Of a stretch of DNA of 64,000 bases, positions 6,560 through 13,983 are shown piece after piece. Source of the stretch: CAZEDU01 sp964511185 (lineage in GTDB: Bacteria; Myxococcota; Myxococcia; Myxococcales; Myxococcaceae). The stretch lies in NCBI GenBank assembly GCA_964511185.1, contig CAZEDU010000007.1, positions 1 to 64,000 on the forward strand, in the 5' to 3' direction. The notes beneath the pieces are model-generated. The model worked only from the letters and a program-made list of their open reading frames with translations. It was not told the DNA's origin and ran no database searches. The position numbers and the translations under genes were made by a program. The stretch's first letter is position 1. The number at the start of each line of letters is the position of its first letter.

Positions 6560-9007
6560 CTAGATGTCGAGGTTCTGCACGTCGAGCGCGTTCTTCTCGA
6601 TGAACTCGCGGCGCGGCTCCACCGCTTCGCCCATCAGCAGCGAGAAGATTTCGTCGGACTGCACGCCGTCTTCCACCTTGACCTGCAGCAAGGTGCGGCG
6701 CCCGGGGTCCATCGTCGTCTCCCACAGCTGCTCGGGGTTCATCTCCCCCAGCCCTTTGTAGCGCTGGATGTTGAGCCCCCGCTGCGCGTCCTCGAGCGCG
6801 AGGTCGAGCACTTCCTGCACCGACCGCACCACGTGCTCGGTGTCTTCGAGCTTGACCGTGTACGGCGGCGGCCCGAGCACCTGGAACGCGTCGCGCAGCG
6901 CGAGCAGCTCCTTGTACTCGGGCGACGAGAGGAACGCGTGGTCGATGACCGTCTCGAAGGGCGAGCCGTTCACCTCGGTCTTGAACACCAGCTTCTTCGA
7001 CTGATGCTCGGGGTCGCTCTTGTGGAACATCTTGAGCTGCGCGAGCACGTCGGGGAAGCGCTGCTCCAAGTACGGCTGCATCTTCTCGACTTCGTCGTTG
7101 AGCTTCTCCAGGTCGAGCAGCGTGTCGGCGTCGACCTGCGCGCTCTGGACCAGCGCGTCGATGATCCGCTTGTCGCGGCGGCGCGAGAGCTTCTCGAGCC
7201 GCTGCTTGTAGGTGATGACCTTCTTGAGCAGCTCTTGAAACTTCTCGCCCGTCAGCTCGCCGCCCTGCGTGATGACGCGGGCGCGCTCGGCGGCGATGCG
7301 CAGCAGGAACTCGTTCTTCGCGTCGTCGTCCTTCAGGTACACGTCCTTCTTGTTGCGCGTGACTTTGTAGAGCGGCGGCTGCGCGATGTAGAGGTAGCCG
7401 TTCTGGATCAGCTCCGGCATCTGCCGATAGAAGAACGTGAGCAGCAGCGTGCGGATGTGGCTGCCGTCCACGTCGGCGTCCGTCATCAGGATGATGCGGT
7501 GGTACCGGACGTCCTGCGGCTTGTAGTCCTCTTTGCCGATGCTGGTGCCGAGCGCGGTGATCAGCGTGACGATTTCGTTGCTCGTCAGCATCTTCTCGAA
7601 GCGCGCCTTCTCGACGTTCAAGATTTTGCCGCGCAGCGGCAGCACCGCCTGGTTCCGGCGGGAGCGGCCCTGCTTGGCGGAGCCACCTGCGGAGTCGCCC
7701 TCGACGATGTACAGCTCGCTCTCGGCGGGGTCCTTCGACTGGCAGTCGGCGAGCTTGCCCGGCAGTGACGCGCCGTCGAGCACGCCCTTGCGCCGCACCG
7801 TCTCGCGGGCCTTTCGGGCCGCGATGCGCGCGCGCGTGGCGTCGCCGATCTTCATGGAGATTTTCTTCGCGGTGTTCGGGTTCTCCTCGAGGAAGGTGGC
7901 GAGCTGCTCGTTCACCATCTGCTCGACCAGGCCCTTGATCTCCGAGTTGCCGAGCTTGGTCTTGGTCTGCCCTTCGAACTGGGGGTTGGGCAGCTTGACC
8001 GAGATGACCGCGGCCAGCCCTTCGCGCGCGTCTTCGCCGGTGGGCGCTTCCTTCAGGTCCTTCCACAGCTGCGCCTTCTCCGCGTAGCTGTTGATGGTGC
8101 GGGTGAGCGCGCTCTTGAAGCCCGACAGGTGCGAGCCGCCTTCGTGCGTATTGATGTTGTTGGCGAAGGTGAAGATGCGCTCGTCGTAGCCATCGTTCCA
8201 CTGCATGGCGATCTCCAGCGCGACGCCGTCCTTCTCCGTCTTGAAGAAGATGGGCTTCTCGTGGAGCGCCTGCTTCGAGCGGTTCAGGTACTCGACGAAC
8301 GAGACGATGCCGCCATCGAACTTGAACTCGTGGCTCTTCGACGTGCGCTCGTCGGTGATGGTGATGCGCAGCCCCGCGTTCAAGAACGCCAGCTCGCGCA
8401 GGCGCTGCGAGAGCGTCTCGAAGTTGTACTCGGTGACCTCGAAGATTTTGGTGTCGGGCTTGAAGGAGACCTTGGTGCCGCGCTTCTCCGTCGTCCCCAC
8501 CGCCGTCACCTGCTGCTGCGGGATGCCGGCCGCGTACTTCTGCTGGTACACCTTGCCGTCGCGCTGAATCTCGAGGTGCAGCCACTCGGAGAGCGCGTTG
8601 ACGCAAGAGACGCCGACGCCGTGCAGACCGCCCGAGACCTTGTACGCCGAGTTCTCGAACTTGCCGCCCGCGTGCAGCTTGGTCATCACCACGTCAACGG
8701 TGTCCATGCCCTTCACCGTCGGGTGCGGGCCGACCGGAATGCCGCGGCCGTTGTCGGTGACCGAGATGGAGTTGTCGACGTGGATGACGACTTCGATGTC
8801 GGTGCAGTGGCCGGCGAGCGACTCGTCCACCGAGTTGTCGACCACCTCGTAGACCAGGTGGTGCAAGCCGTAGGCGCCCGTGTCGCCGATGTACATGCCG
8901 GGGCGCTTGCGGACCGCCTCCAGACCTTCCAAAACGGTGATGGACGCCGCCCCATACTCCGCCGGCTTCCGCGGCTCGCGCGCCTCGGTTTCCAAGTTCT
9001 TCTCCAT
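6560..9007 (-). CDS. gyrB: DNA gyrase subunit B
   Basis: 815 residues, normal for the family. The GHKL ATPase domain shows EVVDNSVDE and the ATP-lid region of GyrB. The TOPRIM domain shows EGDSAGGSAKQGR, then DADVDGSHIRTLLLTFFYR, the metal-binding Asp cluster. The C-terminal GyrA-interacting region has QRYKGLGEMNPEQLW. With GyrA, which is not in this window, it introduces negative supercoils using ATP. It sits with recF, dnaN and dnaA around the origin, as in many bacteria, and is transcribed away from the inferred origin. Downstream (lower coordinates) is the ATPase/STAS gene. A 180-bp spacer on the recF side should hold the promoter. Confidence 0.98.
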   Translation of the reverse strand: MEKNLETEAREPRKPAEYGAASITVLEGLEAVRKRPGMYIGDTGAYGLHHLVYEVVDNSVDESLAGHCTDIEVVIHVDNSISVTDNGRGIPVGPHPTVKGMDTVDVVMTKLHAGGKFENSAYKVSGGLHGVGVSCVNALSEWLHLEIQRDGKVYQQKYAAGIPQQQVTAVGTTEKRGTKVSFKPDTKIFEVTEYNFETLSQRLRELAFLNAGLRITITDERTSKSHEFKFDGGIVSFVEYLNRSKQALHEKPIFFKTEKDGVALEIAMQWNDGYDERIFTFANNINTHEGGSHLSGFKSALTRTINSYAEKAQLWKDLKEAPTGEDAREGLAAVISVKLPNPQFEGQTKTKLGNSEIKGLVEQMVNEQLATFLEENPNTAKKISMKIGDATRARIAARKARETVRRKGVLDGASLPGKLADCQSKDPAESELYIVEGDSAGGSAKQGRSRRNQAVLPLRGKILNVEKARFEKMLTSNEIVTLITALGTSIGKEDYKPQDVRYHRIILMTDADVDGSHIRTLLLTFFYRQMPELIQNGYLYIAQPPLYKVTRNKKDVYLKDDDAKNEFLLRIAAERARVITQGGELTGEKFQELLKKVITYKQRLEKLSRRRDKRIIDALVQSAQVDADTLLDLEKLNDEVEKMQPYLEQRFPDVLAQLKMFHKSDPEHQSKKLVFKTEVNGSPFETVIDHAFLSSPEYKELLALRDAFQVLGPPPYTVKLEDTEHVVRSVQEVLDLALEDAQRGLNIQRYKGLGEMNPEQLWETTMDPGRRTLLQVKVEDGVQSDEIFSLLMGEAVEPRREFIEKNALDVQNLDI

Positions 9008-9187
9008 GTCGTTTTGAAGCCCCGCCGACCCGCCGGGGAAACGAGATTTTTTAACACGCGGGGCCCTGTGGGTAAAGGCGAAGTTGGGCCTTTAACCCTC
9101 GAAAAGCATTGCTGAAATCAGGGGTAAAACAGGCCTGTCACCCAGGCTGGATGACGCGCTGCGTCGACACCAGTCGAGGCCCGACTT

Positions 9188-9640
9188 TCAGGCGTGGTGT
9201 CGCGGTGCCGGCCCGCGCTCTTCGACCGAATCGGCCATGCGTTGGAAGGCCTGCGCGTCGGCGAACAGCACGCGCGGGATGAGCAGCCTTCCGCCTTCTT
9301 TCAATCGGAGCACGAGCGGACCGTGCTTGCTGCTGCGCTCGACGGCCGAGATTTGGCCCCAGCCGAGCCAGAGCGGGGTGGACGAGAAGGGGCGGCCGAT
9401 GTCGAGCCCCAGCGGGTAGAGCGTGATGCCCCAGTTGGCGCGCGGGCGCAGGCGAAAGAGCAGGAACGCGAACGCCGCGAGCAAACCGAGCAAGAGCCCC
9501 GCGCGCACCCCGGCGAGCGGCGCGTCGCCCATGCGCGCGAAGGCGAACGCGGCGGCCACCGCGCACAACGCGGCCGCGAAGAAGAGCCACAGCCGCGTGC
9601 GGCGAGGGTTGTACGGAAAGAACTGCGCGCCCAGGCTCAT
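9188..9640 (-). CDS. Small membrane protein with PH-like domain
   Basis: 150 residues. The ATG at 9638-9640 overlaps the recF stop by 4 bp (ATGA), implying translational coupling. After a short basic N-terminus there are two closely spaced hydrophobic helices (residues about 18-36 and 44-62). The C-terminal half alternates strands with an LGWGQISAVERSS segment like bacterial PH-type domains of small membrane proteins. I do not recognise a specific function. Position in the recF operon and before gyrB is seen directly; a role in replication is not implied. Confidence 0.7.
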   Translation of the reverse strand: MSLGAQFFPYNPRRTRLWLFFAAALCAVAAAFAFARMGDAPLAGVRAGLLLGLLAAFAFLLFRLRPRANWGITLYPLGLDIGRPFSSTPLWLGWGQISAVERSSKHGPLVLRLKEGGRLLIPRVLFADAQAFQRMADSVEERGPAPRHHA

Positions 9641-10755
9641 GGCTCGTCGACTGGCTCCAAGGTCCCCGCGCGGACCTGGTACCACACTGCGCCGCCCAGC
9701 GCCGCGCGGGAGACCAGCTTGGGGTCGGTGGTGCTCAGGAACAACTGCGCGCCGGAGGCGGAGACGTACTCCATCAAGTAGGCGTTCCGCTCGGGGTCGA
9801 GCTCGCTCGAGACGTCGTCGAGGAGCAGGAGCGGTTTGACGCCGAGCGCGGCGGTGAGGTTCTCGATTTCGGCGACCTTCCAGCCCAGCACCAGCGCGCG
9901 CTGCTGGCCCTGAGACGCGTAGCTCTTCGCGGCGCGGCCGGCCAGGCCAATGACCAGGTCGTCGGCGTGCGGCCCGACGGAGGTGAAGCCGCGCTCCCGG
10001 TCTCGCCCCAGCTTGGCCGAAAGCCCCTCGCCGAGCGCGGCGCAAAGCGCGGCCTCGTCGCCTTCGTGCCAGCGCGGCTCGTCGCAGCTCGGCCGGTAGG
10101 TGAAGCGCGCCTGCGCCTCGGTGCGGCCGATGGCGGTGAAGGCGGCCTCGGCGCGCGGGGCGAGCTCCTGCAGCAGCGCGCGGCGGCGCACGAGCACGCG
10201 CGCGCCCGTCTTGGCGAGCGTCTCGTCGAAGGCCTCCAGGTAGCCGGCGCTGGCGCCTTCCTTGAGCAGGCGGTTGCGCGACTTGAGCGCGCGGGCGTAG
10301 GCGCGGCTCTCGGCGAGAAAGGCCGGGAAGCGGTTGAACACCGCGCGGTCCAGGAACGCCCGGCGCCCGTCGGGAGCGCCCTTCACCACCGCCAGGTCCT
10401 CGGGCGTGAACGCCACCACCGAGACGCCGCCGAAGTAGTCCTCCAGGCTCTGCGCGCGCTTGCCGTCGACGAAGGCTTGTCGGATCCCCTGGGTCACTTC
10501 GACGGAGATTTCCCGCTCGGCGCCTTTGAGCGTGAAGCGGCCGCGCACCGTGGCCTTCGGTTGGCCGAAGCGCACCAGCTCCGACAGCTTGTTCGCGCGC
10601 AGCGGCTTGAGCGTGGCGAGGAAATAAATCGCCTCGAGCAGGTTCGTCTTGCCTTGGCCGTTCTGCCCCACGGCGATGGTCGCGCGGGGCGACGGCGTCA
10701 TCACCACCTGGGCGAAGTTGCGAAAGTCCTCGAGGGTGAGGGACAGCAAAAGCAC
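9637..10755 (-). CDS. recF: DNA replication and repair protein RecF
   Basis: 372 residues, typical length. The SMC-like ATPase head carries the Walker A motif GQNGQGKT at residues 30-37. The Walker B/signature region near the C-terminus reads LLLLDDVSSELD, and the ABC signature SQGQQRALVLGWK precedes it. RecF loads RecA at gaps with RecO and RecR. The N-terminus LLSLTLEDFRNF matches RecF starts, supporting the ATG at 10755. It is divergent from the VWA/MYXO-CTERM gene (97-bp spacer) and coupled to the PH-like membrane gene. Confidence 0.96.
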   Translation of the reverse strand: MLLLSLTLEDFRNFAQVVMTPSPRATIAVGQNGQGKTNLLEAIYFLATLKPLRANKLSELVRFGQPKATVRGRFTLKGAEREISVEVTQGIRQAFVDGKRAQSLEDYFGGVSVVAFTPEDLAVVKGAPDGRRAFLDRAVFNRFPAFLAESRAYARALKSRNRLLKEGASAGYLEAFDETLAKTGARVLVRRRALLQELAPRAEAAFTAIGRTEAQARFTYRPSCDEPRWHEGDEAALCAALGEGLSAKLGRDRERGFTSVGPHADDLVIGLAGRAAKSYASQGQQRALVLGWKVAEIENLTAALGVKPLLLLDDVSSELDPERNAYLMEYVSASGAQLFLSTTDPKLVSRAALGGAVWYQVRAGTLEPVDEP

Positions 10756-10852
10756 GCGCCCCTTTTACGTCCGCGGGGTCAAGGCGGCAGACAATTTCGT
10801 GGGTTGCCCGCCCTGGAGGCGACAGGCGCGTCGTTTCGAGTACCATTTCGGC

Positions 10853-12121
10853 ATGGTCTCCCGTCATCCGACTGTCGCAGGGGCCCTGGCGGCCTGTCTC
10901 ATCTCCTCGCTCTCCGTCGCGCAGACCAAGGCACCGCTCTGCCCGAACGTGCTCATCGTCTTCGACGCGTCGGGCAGCATGGGCAACAGCACCACCGGCG
11001 TGGACGGCGGCACGGCCTCGCGCTACGAGGTCGCCAAGCAGGCGGTGGCGGAGCTGACGTCGGGCAGCGCGGCGCAGCAGATGCGCTTCGGGCTCGAGCT
11101 GTTCGGCACGAGCGACAACGGAAACTGCGGCATCTCGCCCAGCACGTGCTCGTACCCCAACCCGCTCACCTGCGGCTCGGTGACGTGTGACTTCGGGCAG
11201 GCCGCGAACATCGCCGACGTGCTCGACGACCTGGCCGGGCCGCAGGGCTCGACGCCGACCGCGGGCGCCATCATCGAGGCCAAGAAGCGGCCCGACATGC
11301 AGGACACCTCGCGCGGGCGGTACATCCTGCTGGTGACCGATGGGCAGCCGTCGGGGCGCAGCTCCGCCGGGACGCTGAACAACACGCTTCACGCGCTGAC
11401 CGACATTCGGGTCGACGCGGGCGTGAAGTCGTTCGTCCTCGCCTTCAACGTGCCATCGAACCTACAGACGCAGCTGAACCAAATGGCCGACGCGGGCGGC
11501 ACCGCGCGGCAGGCCGTCTGCGACACGGAGAACCTCTGCTACTACGACGCGACCAACGGCACCGAGCTGCGCATCGCGCTCGAGAGCATCGTCAGCACCG
11601 TGGTCGGCGAGCTCGGCTCCCCGTGCGACGAGACGTGCTACGGCCAAGGCTGCCCGGCAGGTCAGGTGTGCACCGGCGGGACCACGTGCGTGCCCGACCA
11701 ATGCGCGAACGTGCAGTGCGCTCAGGGCGTGTGCGTCGAGGGTCAGTGCAAGTCGCTCTGCGACGTCGTTTGCCCGGTCGGTCAGCGCTGCGACAACGGC
11801 CAGTGCGCCAACGACGCCCCCTGCGCGCAGCCCTGCACCGGCGTGAACGAGGTCTGCGTGAACGGGCAGTGCGTCGAGAACTACTGCAGCGGCAAGAGCT
11901 CGACCATCACCTGCCCCGACACGCACGTCTGCTACCACAACGGCTGTCAGCTCAAGCCCGGCGCCCAGCCCGACGCGGGCACTGGGCGCGACGGTGGCAC
12001 CGGCAGCACCGAGGCCGGCGCGGGCTGTTGCTCGGGCGCGCCGGGCGCGTTCAGCGTGTTCGCCATGGTGCTCGGCGCCGCGCTGCTGCTCGCGATGCGC
12101 CGGCGTTCACGCGCTCGTTGA
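10853..12121 (+). CDS. VWA-domain surface protein with MYXO-CTERM-like tail
   Basis: 422 residues from ATG 10853, chosen because a signal peptide (AACLISSLSVAQ) follows at once and recF lies just upstream on the other strand. The VWA domain has the MIDAS DASGS (38-42) and a VTDGQPSG segment. From about residue 255 there are Cys-rich, EGF-like repeats such as CPAGQVCTGG and CPVGQRCDNGQC. The end is Gly/Asp-rich, then GCC, a hydrophobic helix (FAMVLGAALLLAM) and RRRSRAR. That order (Cys motif, TM, Arg cluster) matches the MYXO-CTERM sorting signal of myxobacteria, where surface anchoring through the Cys is proposed. The ligand is unknown. Confidence 0.85.
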   Translation: MVSRHPTVAGALAACLISSLSVAQTKAPLCPNVLIVFDASGSMGNSTTGVDGGTASRYEVAKQAVAELTSGSAAQQMRFGLELFGTSDNGNCGISPSTCSYPNPLTCGSVTCDFGQAANIADVLDDLAGPQGSTPTAGAIIEAKKRPDMQDTSRGRYILLVTDGQPSGRSSAGTLNNTLHALTDIRVDAGVKSFVLAFNVPSNLQTQLNQMADAGGTARQAVCDTENLCYYDATNGTELRIALESIVSTVVGELGSPCDETCYGQGCPAGQVCTGGTTCVPDQCANVQCAQGVCVEGQCKSLCDVVCPVGQRCDNGQCANDAPCAQPCTGVNEVCVNGQCVENYCSGKSSTITCPDTHVCYHNGCQLKPGAQPDAGTGRDGGTGSTEAGAGCCSGAPGAFSVFAMVLGAALLLAMRRRSRAR

Positions 12122-12123
12122 TG

Positions 12124-12225
12124 GGGGACTGTCCCCGGTCGTTGCGAGCGCCGAACCGCCACCTTCTGCTCAGGAAGCTTGAGGCTCGAAGCACACGGGG
12201 ACAGTCCCTTTCAGGGACAGTCCCC
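12124..12225. repeat. Cluster of GGGGACNGTCCCC palindromes (REP-like)
   Basis: Three copies of a 13-bp palindrome lie between the convergent VWA gene and malQ: GGGGACTGTCCCC at 12124-12136, GGGGACAGTCCC at 12197-12208 and GGGACAGTCCCC at 12214-12225. The last lies inside the end of malQ. The same unit recurs at three other places in the window. It could form hairpins in transcripts from either strand and so act as a bidirectional terminator here. Confidence 0.85.
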
Positions 12226-13983
12226 TCCCCGTAACTTCAGCGCCCAGTCCACGGCGCGGGTGAGGTCGAGCGCGCGCCCCTGCGCGCAGCGCTCCGCGTA
12301 CACCCGCTCGAAGTCGCTCGGCACGCGCAGCGACCAATTCGCGTCGCTCACCGTGCCGGGCACGTTGTACGGCGCCTCGAAGCCGAAGAGGTCGGTGAAG
12401 AAGACGAGCACGTTCTCCGCGCGACTCGCGAGCGCCTCCGCCAGCATGGCGTGCACGAGCAGGCCTCGCTCGGCTTGAAGCTTCTTCGCCAGCGCTTCGC
12501 GCTCACGCGCGACGGGCCACAGCCGCGCGAAGTGATCCGCGCGCCGGCCCAGCTCGCCCTTCTCTTCCCACGCCTTCGCGAGCGACCAGATGGACTGCGT
12601 GTCGTGGTTGCCCAGCATCACCCAGTCTTTAGGGTGCGCGTTCTCGCTGCGGTACACGTCCGCGGGGTTGGACACGTCGGCCTTCTGCAGCACCCGAAAG
12701 CGCCCGAGCTGGTGCCGCTCGAGCACCCGGCGCAGCGGGTGCGGCAGGGTGCTGAGGACCTCGCACACCAGGTCGCCTGGGTCGCGCCCGGTGCTGCGGA
12801 CGAGCCGAAGAATCTCGTCGAACACGCGGCTGTAGCGCGCGACCTGCTCGTCGCTGAGGCTCGCCACCCACTCGTCCGCATAGCGCGGCAGCGCCCGGTT
12901 GAGCTGCTCGGGGCGGACCAACGCGTACTTCTGGAGCCGAGGGTGGTCCGGGAGGTCCGGCGAGCTGTACAGCCGCGCCCCGCCCTGAACGGCCGCGAGC
13001 GGATCCGCCCCCTCGTCGCGGTACACCCAAGGACAGACATACCCGTGGGGATGGTCGATCCGCACGCCATCGAAGTCGGCCAGCATCTGCGTCCACCGCT
13101 GGCGAACGAAGGCGAGCGCGGCGCCCGCGTCGTCGAGCTGCGCGGGGTCGAGCACCGGGTAGCCCCACGGCTGCCCTTCCGGATTGGTGCGGCTGGGCGG
13201 CGCGCCCATGCAGTAGCCGTCCAGCAAAAACGACTGCGCGCGCCAGGTATCGCGCGCCGACAGGCCGATCTGCAGATCCCCCAACACCTTGAGCCCGAGC
13301 CGGCCGAGCCGCTGCCGCAACGCCCGCTGCTGGCGCTCGGCGAGGAACTGCAGCAGCACGTAGCAGTCGAGGACGGGGCTCTTCGCGCGCAGCGCGGCGA
13401 AGCGCTGCTTCACGTCCCCCGGCGCCCGGTCGCTCGTCGGCCACCGCCGCCAGTCCCACGTGCGATGCTCCAGCGAGAGCGCCTCGTACACCGCGTCGGA
13501 GAGGAGCCACGCTTCGTTCTCGCGCTCGAACGCGCGCAGCTCGGCGTCGAAGCGATGCGCGCGGCCCAACACGTCGAACAACGCGCCGTGCGCGTGGTGG
13601 GTGAAGGCGTAGTCGACGCGCTCGAGCGCGCCCGCGGGCCGCTGCGCCACGCACGCGTCGACCGTCGCCTGCGGAAGCAACCCCTCTTCCACCAACGCGC
13701 GCACGTCGAGGTTCAGCGGCTCGCGCGAGAACGCCGCGCCATCGTAGGGCGACGGGTTGCCTCGGCTCGTCAGCCCGCGCGGCCCGAGCTGCACGCCGTT
13801 GAACCCCAAGCCCGCCATGCGCTCGAGGAACGCGGCGGCCTTCGCGGAGCCCGCGGTGCCGCGCCCCAAGTCGAACGTCGGGTCCCCTGGAAAGCTCGGG
13901 TCGTGAATGCCCAAAGTCAGGTTCTTGACCCCGAGCCGCCGCAGCGCCTGCCGAACGTCTGTCGAAGCGGCGTCTTCCCTCAT
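12211..13983 (-). CDS. malQ: 4-alpha-glucanotransferase (amylomaltase, GH77)
   Basis: 590 residues. The GH77 nucleophile region DFDGVRIDHPHG, the segment CEVLSTLPHPLRRVLERHQLGRFRVLQ-like around the acid/base Glu, and MLGNHDTQSIW are all present. It transfers alpha-1,4-glucan segments between maltodextrins or glycogen in the cytosol. The ATG at 13983 overlaps the stop of the upstream lipoprotein gene by 4 bp. The last five residues (GGDCP) and the approach to the stop are encoded by a GGGGACNGTCCCC repeat, so the original C-terminus may have been altered by insertion. The usual AEDLG motif is CEVLS here, keeping the Glu. Confidence 0.88.
   Translation of the reverse strand: MREDAASTDVRQALRRLGVKNLTLGIHDPSFPGDPTFDLGRGTAGSAKAAAFLERMAGLGFNGVQLGPRGLTSRGNPSPYDGAAFSREPLNLDVRALVEEGLLPQATVDACVAQRPAGALERVDYAFTHHAHGALFDVLGRAHRFDAELRAFERENEAWLLSDAVYEALSLEHRTWDWRRWPTSDRAPGDVKQRFAALRAKSPVLDCYVLLQFLAERQQRALRQRLGRLGLKVLGDLQIGLSARDTWRAQSFLLDGYCMGAPPSRTNPEGQPWGYPVLDPAQLDDAGAALAFVRQRWTQMLADFDGVRIDHPHGYVCPWVYRDEGADPLAAVQGGARLYSSPDLPDHPRLQKYALVRPEQLNRALPRYADEWVASLSDEQVARYSRVFDEILRLVRSTGRDPGDLVCEVLSTLPHPLRRVLERHQLGRFRVLQKADVSNPADVYRSENAHPKDWVMLGNHDTQSIWSLAKAWEEKGELGRRADHFARLWPVAREREALAKKLQAERGLLVHAMLAEALASRAENVLVFFTDLFGFEAPYNVPGTVSDANWSLRVPSDFERVYAERCAQGRALDLTRAVDWALKLRGGDCP

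Noticed and set aside
9188..11392. A 734-codon open minus-strand frame covering recF and the start of the VWA gene
   Set aside because: It is open only because of high GC. recF is in another frame of the same strand with all its motifs, and only the last 150 codons, from ATG 9640, are a plausible gene.
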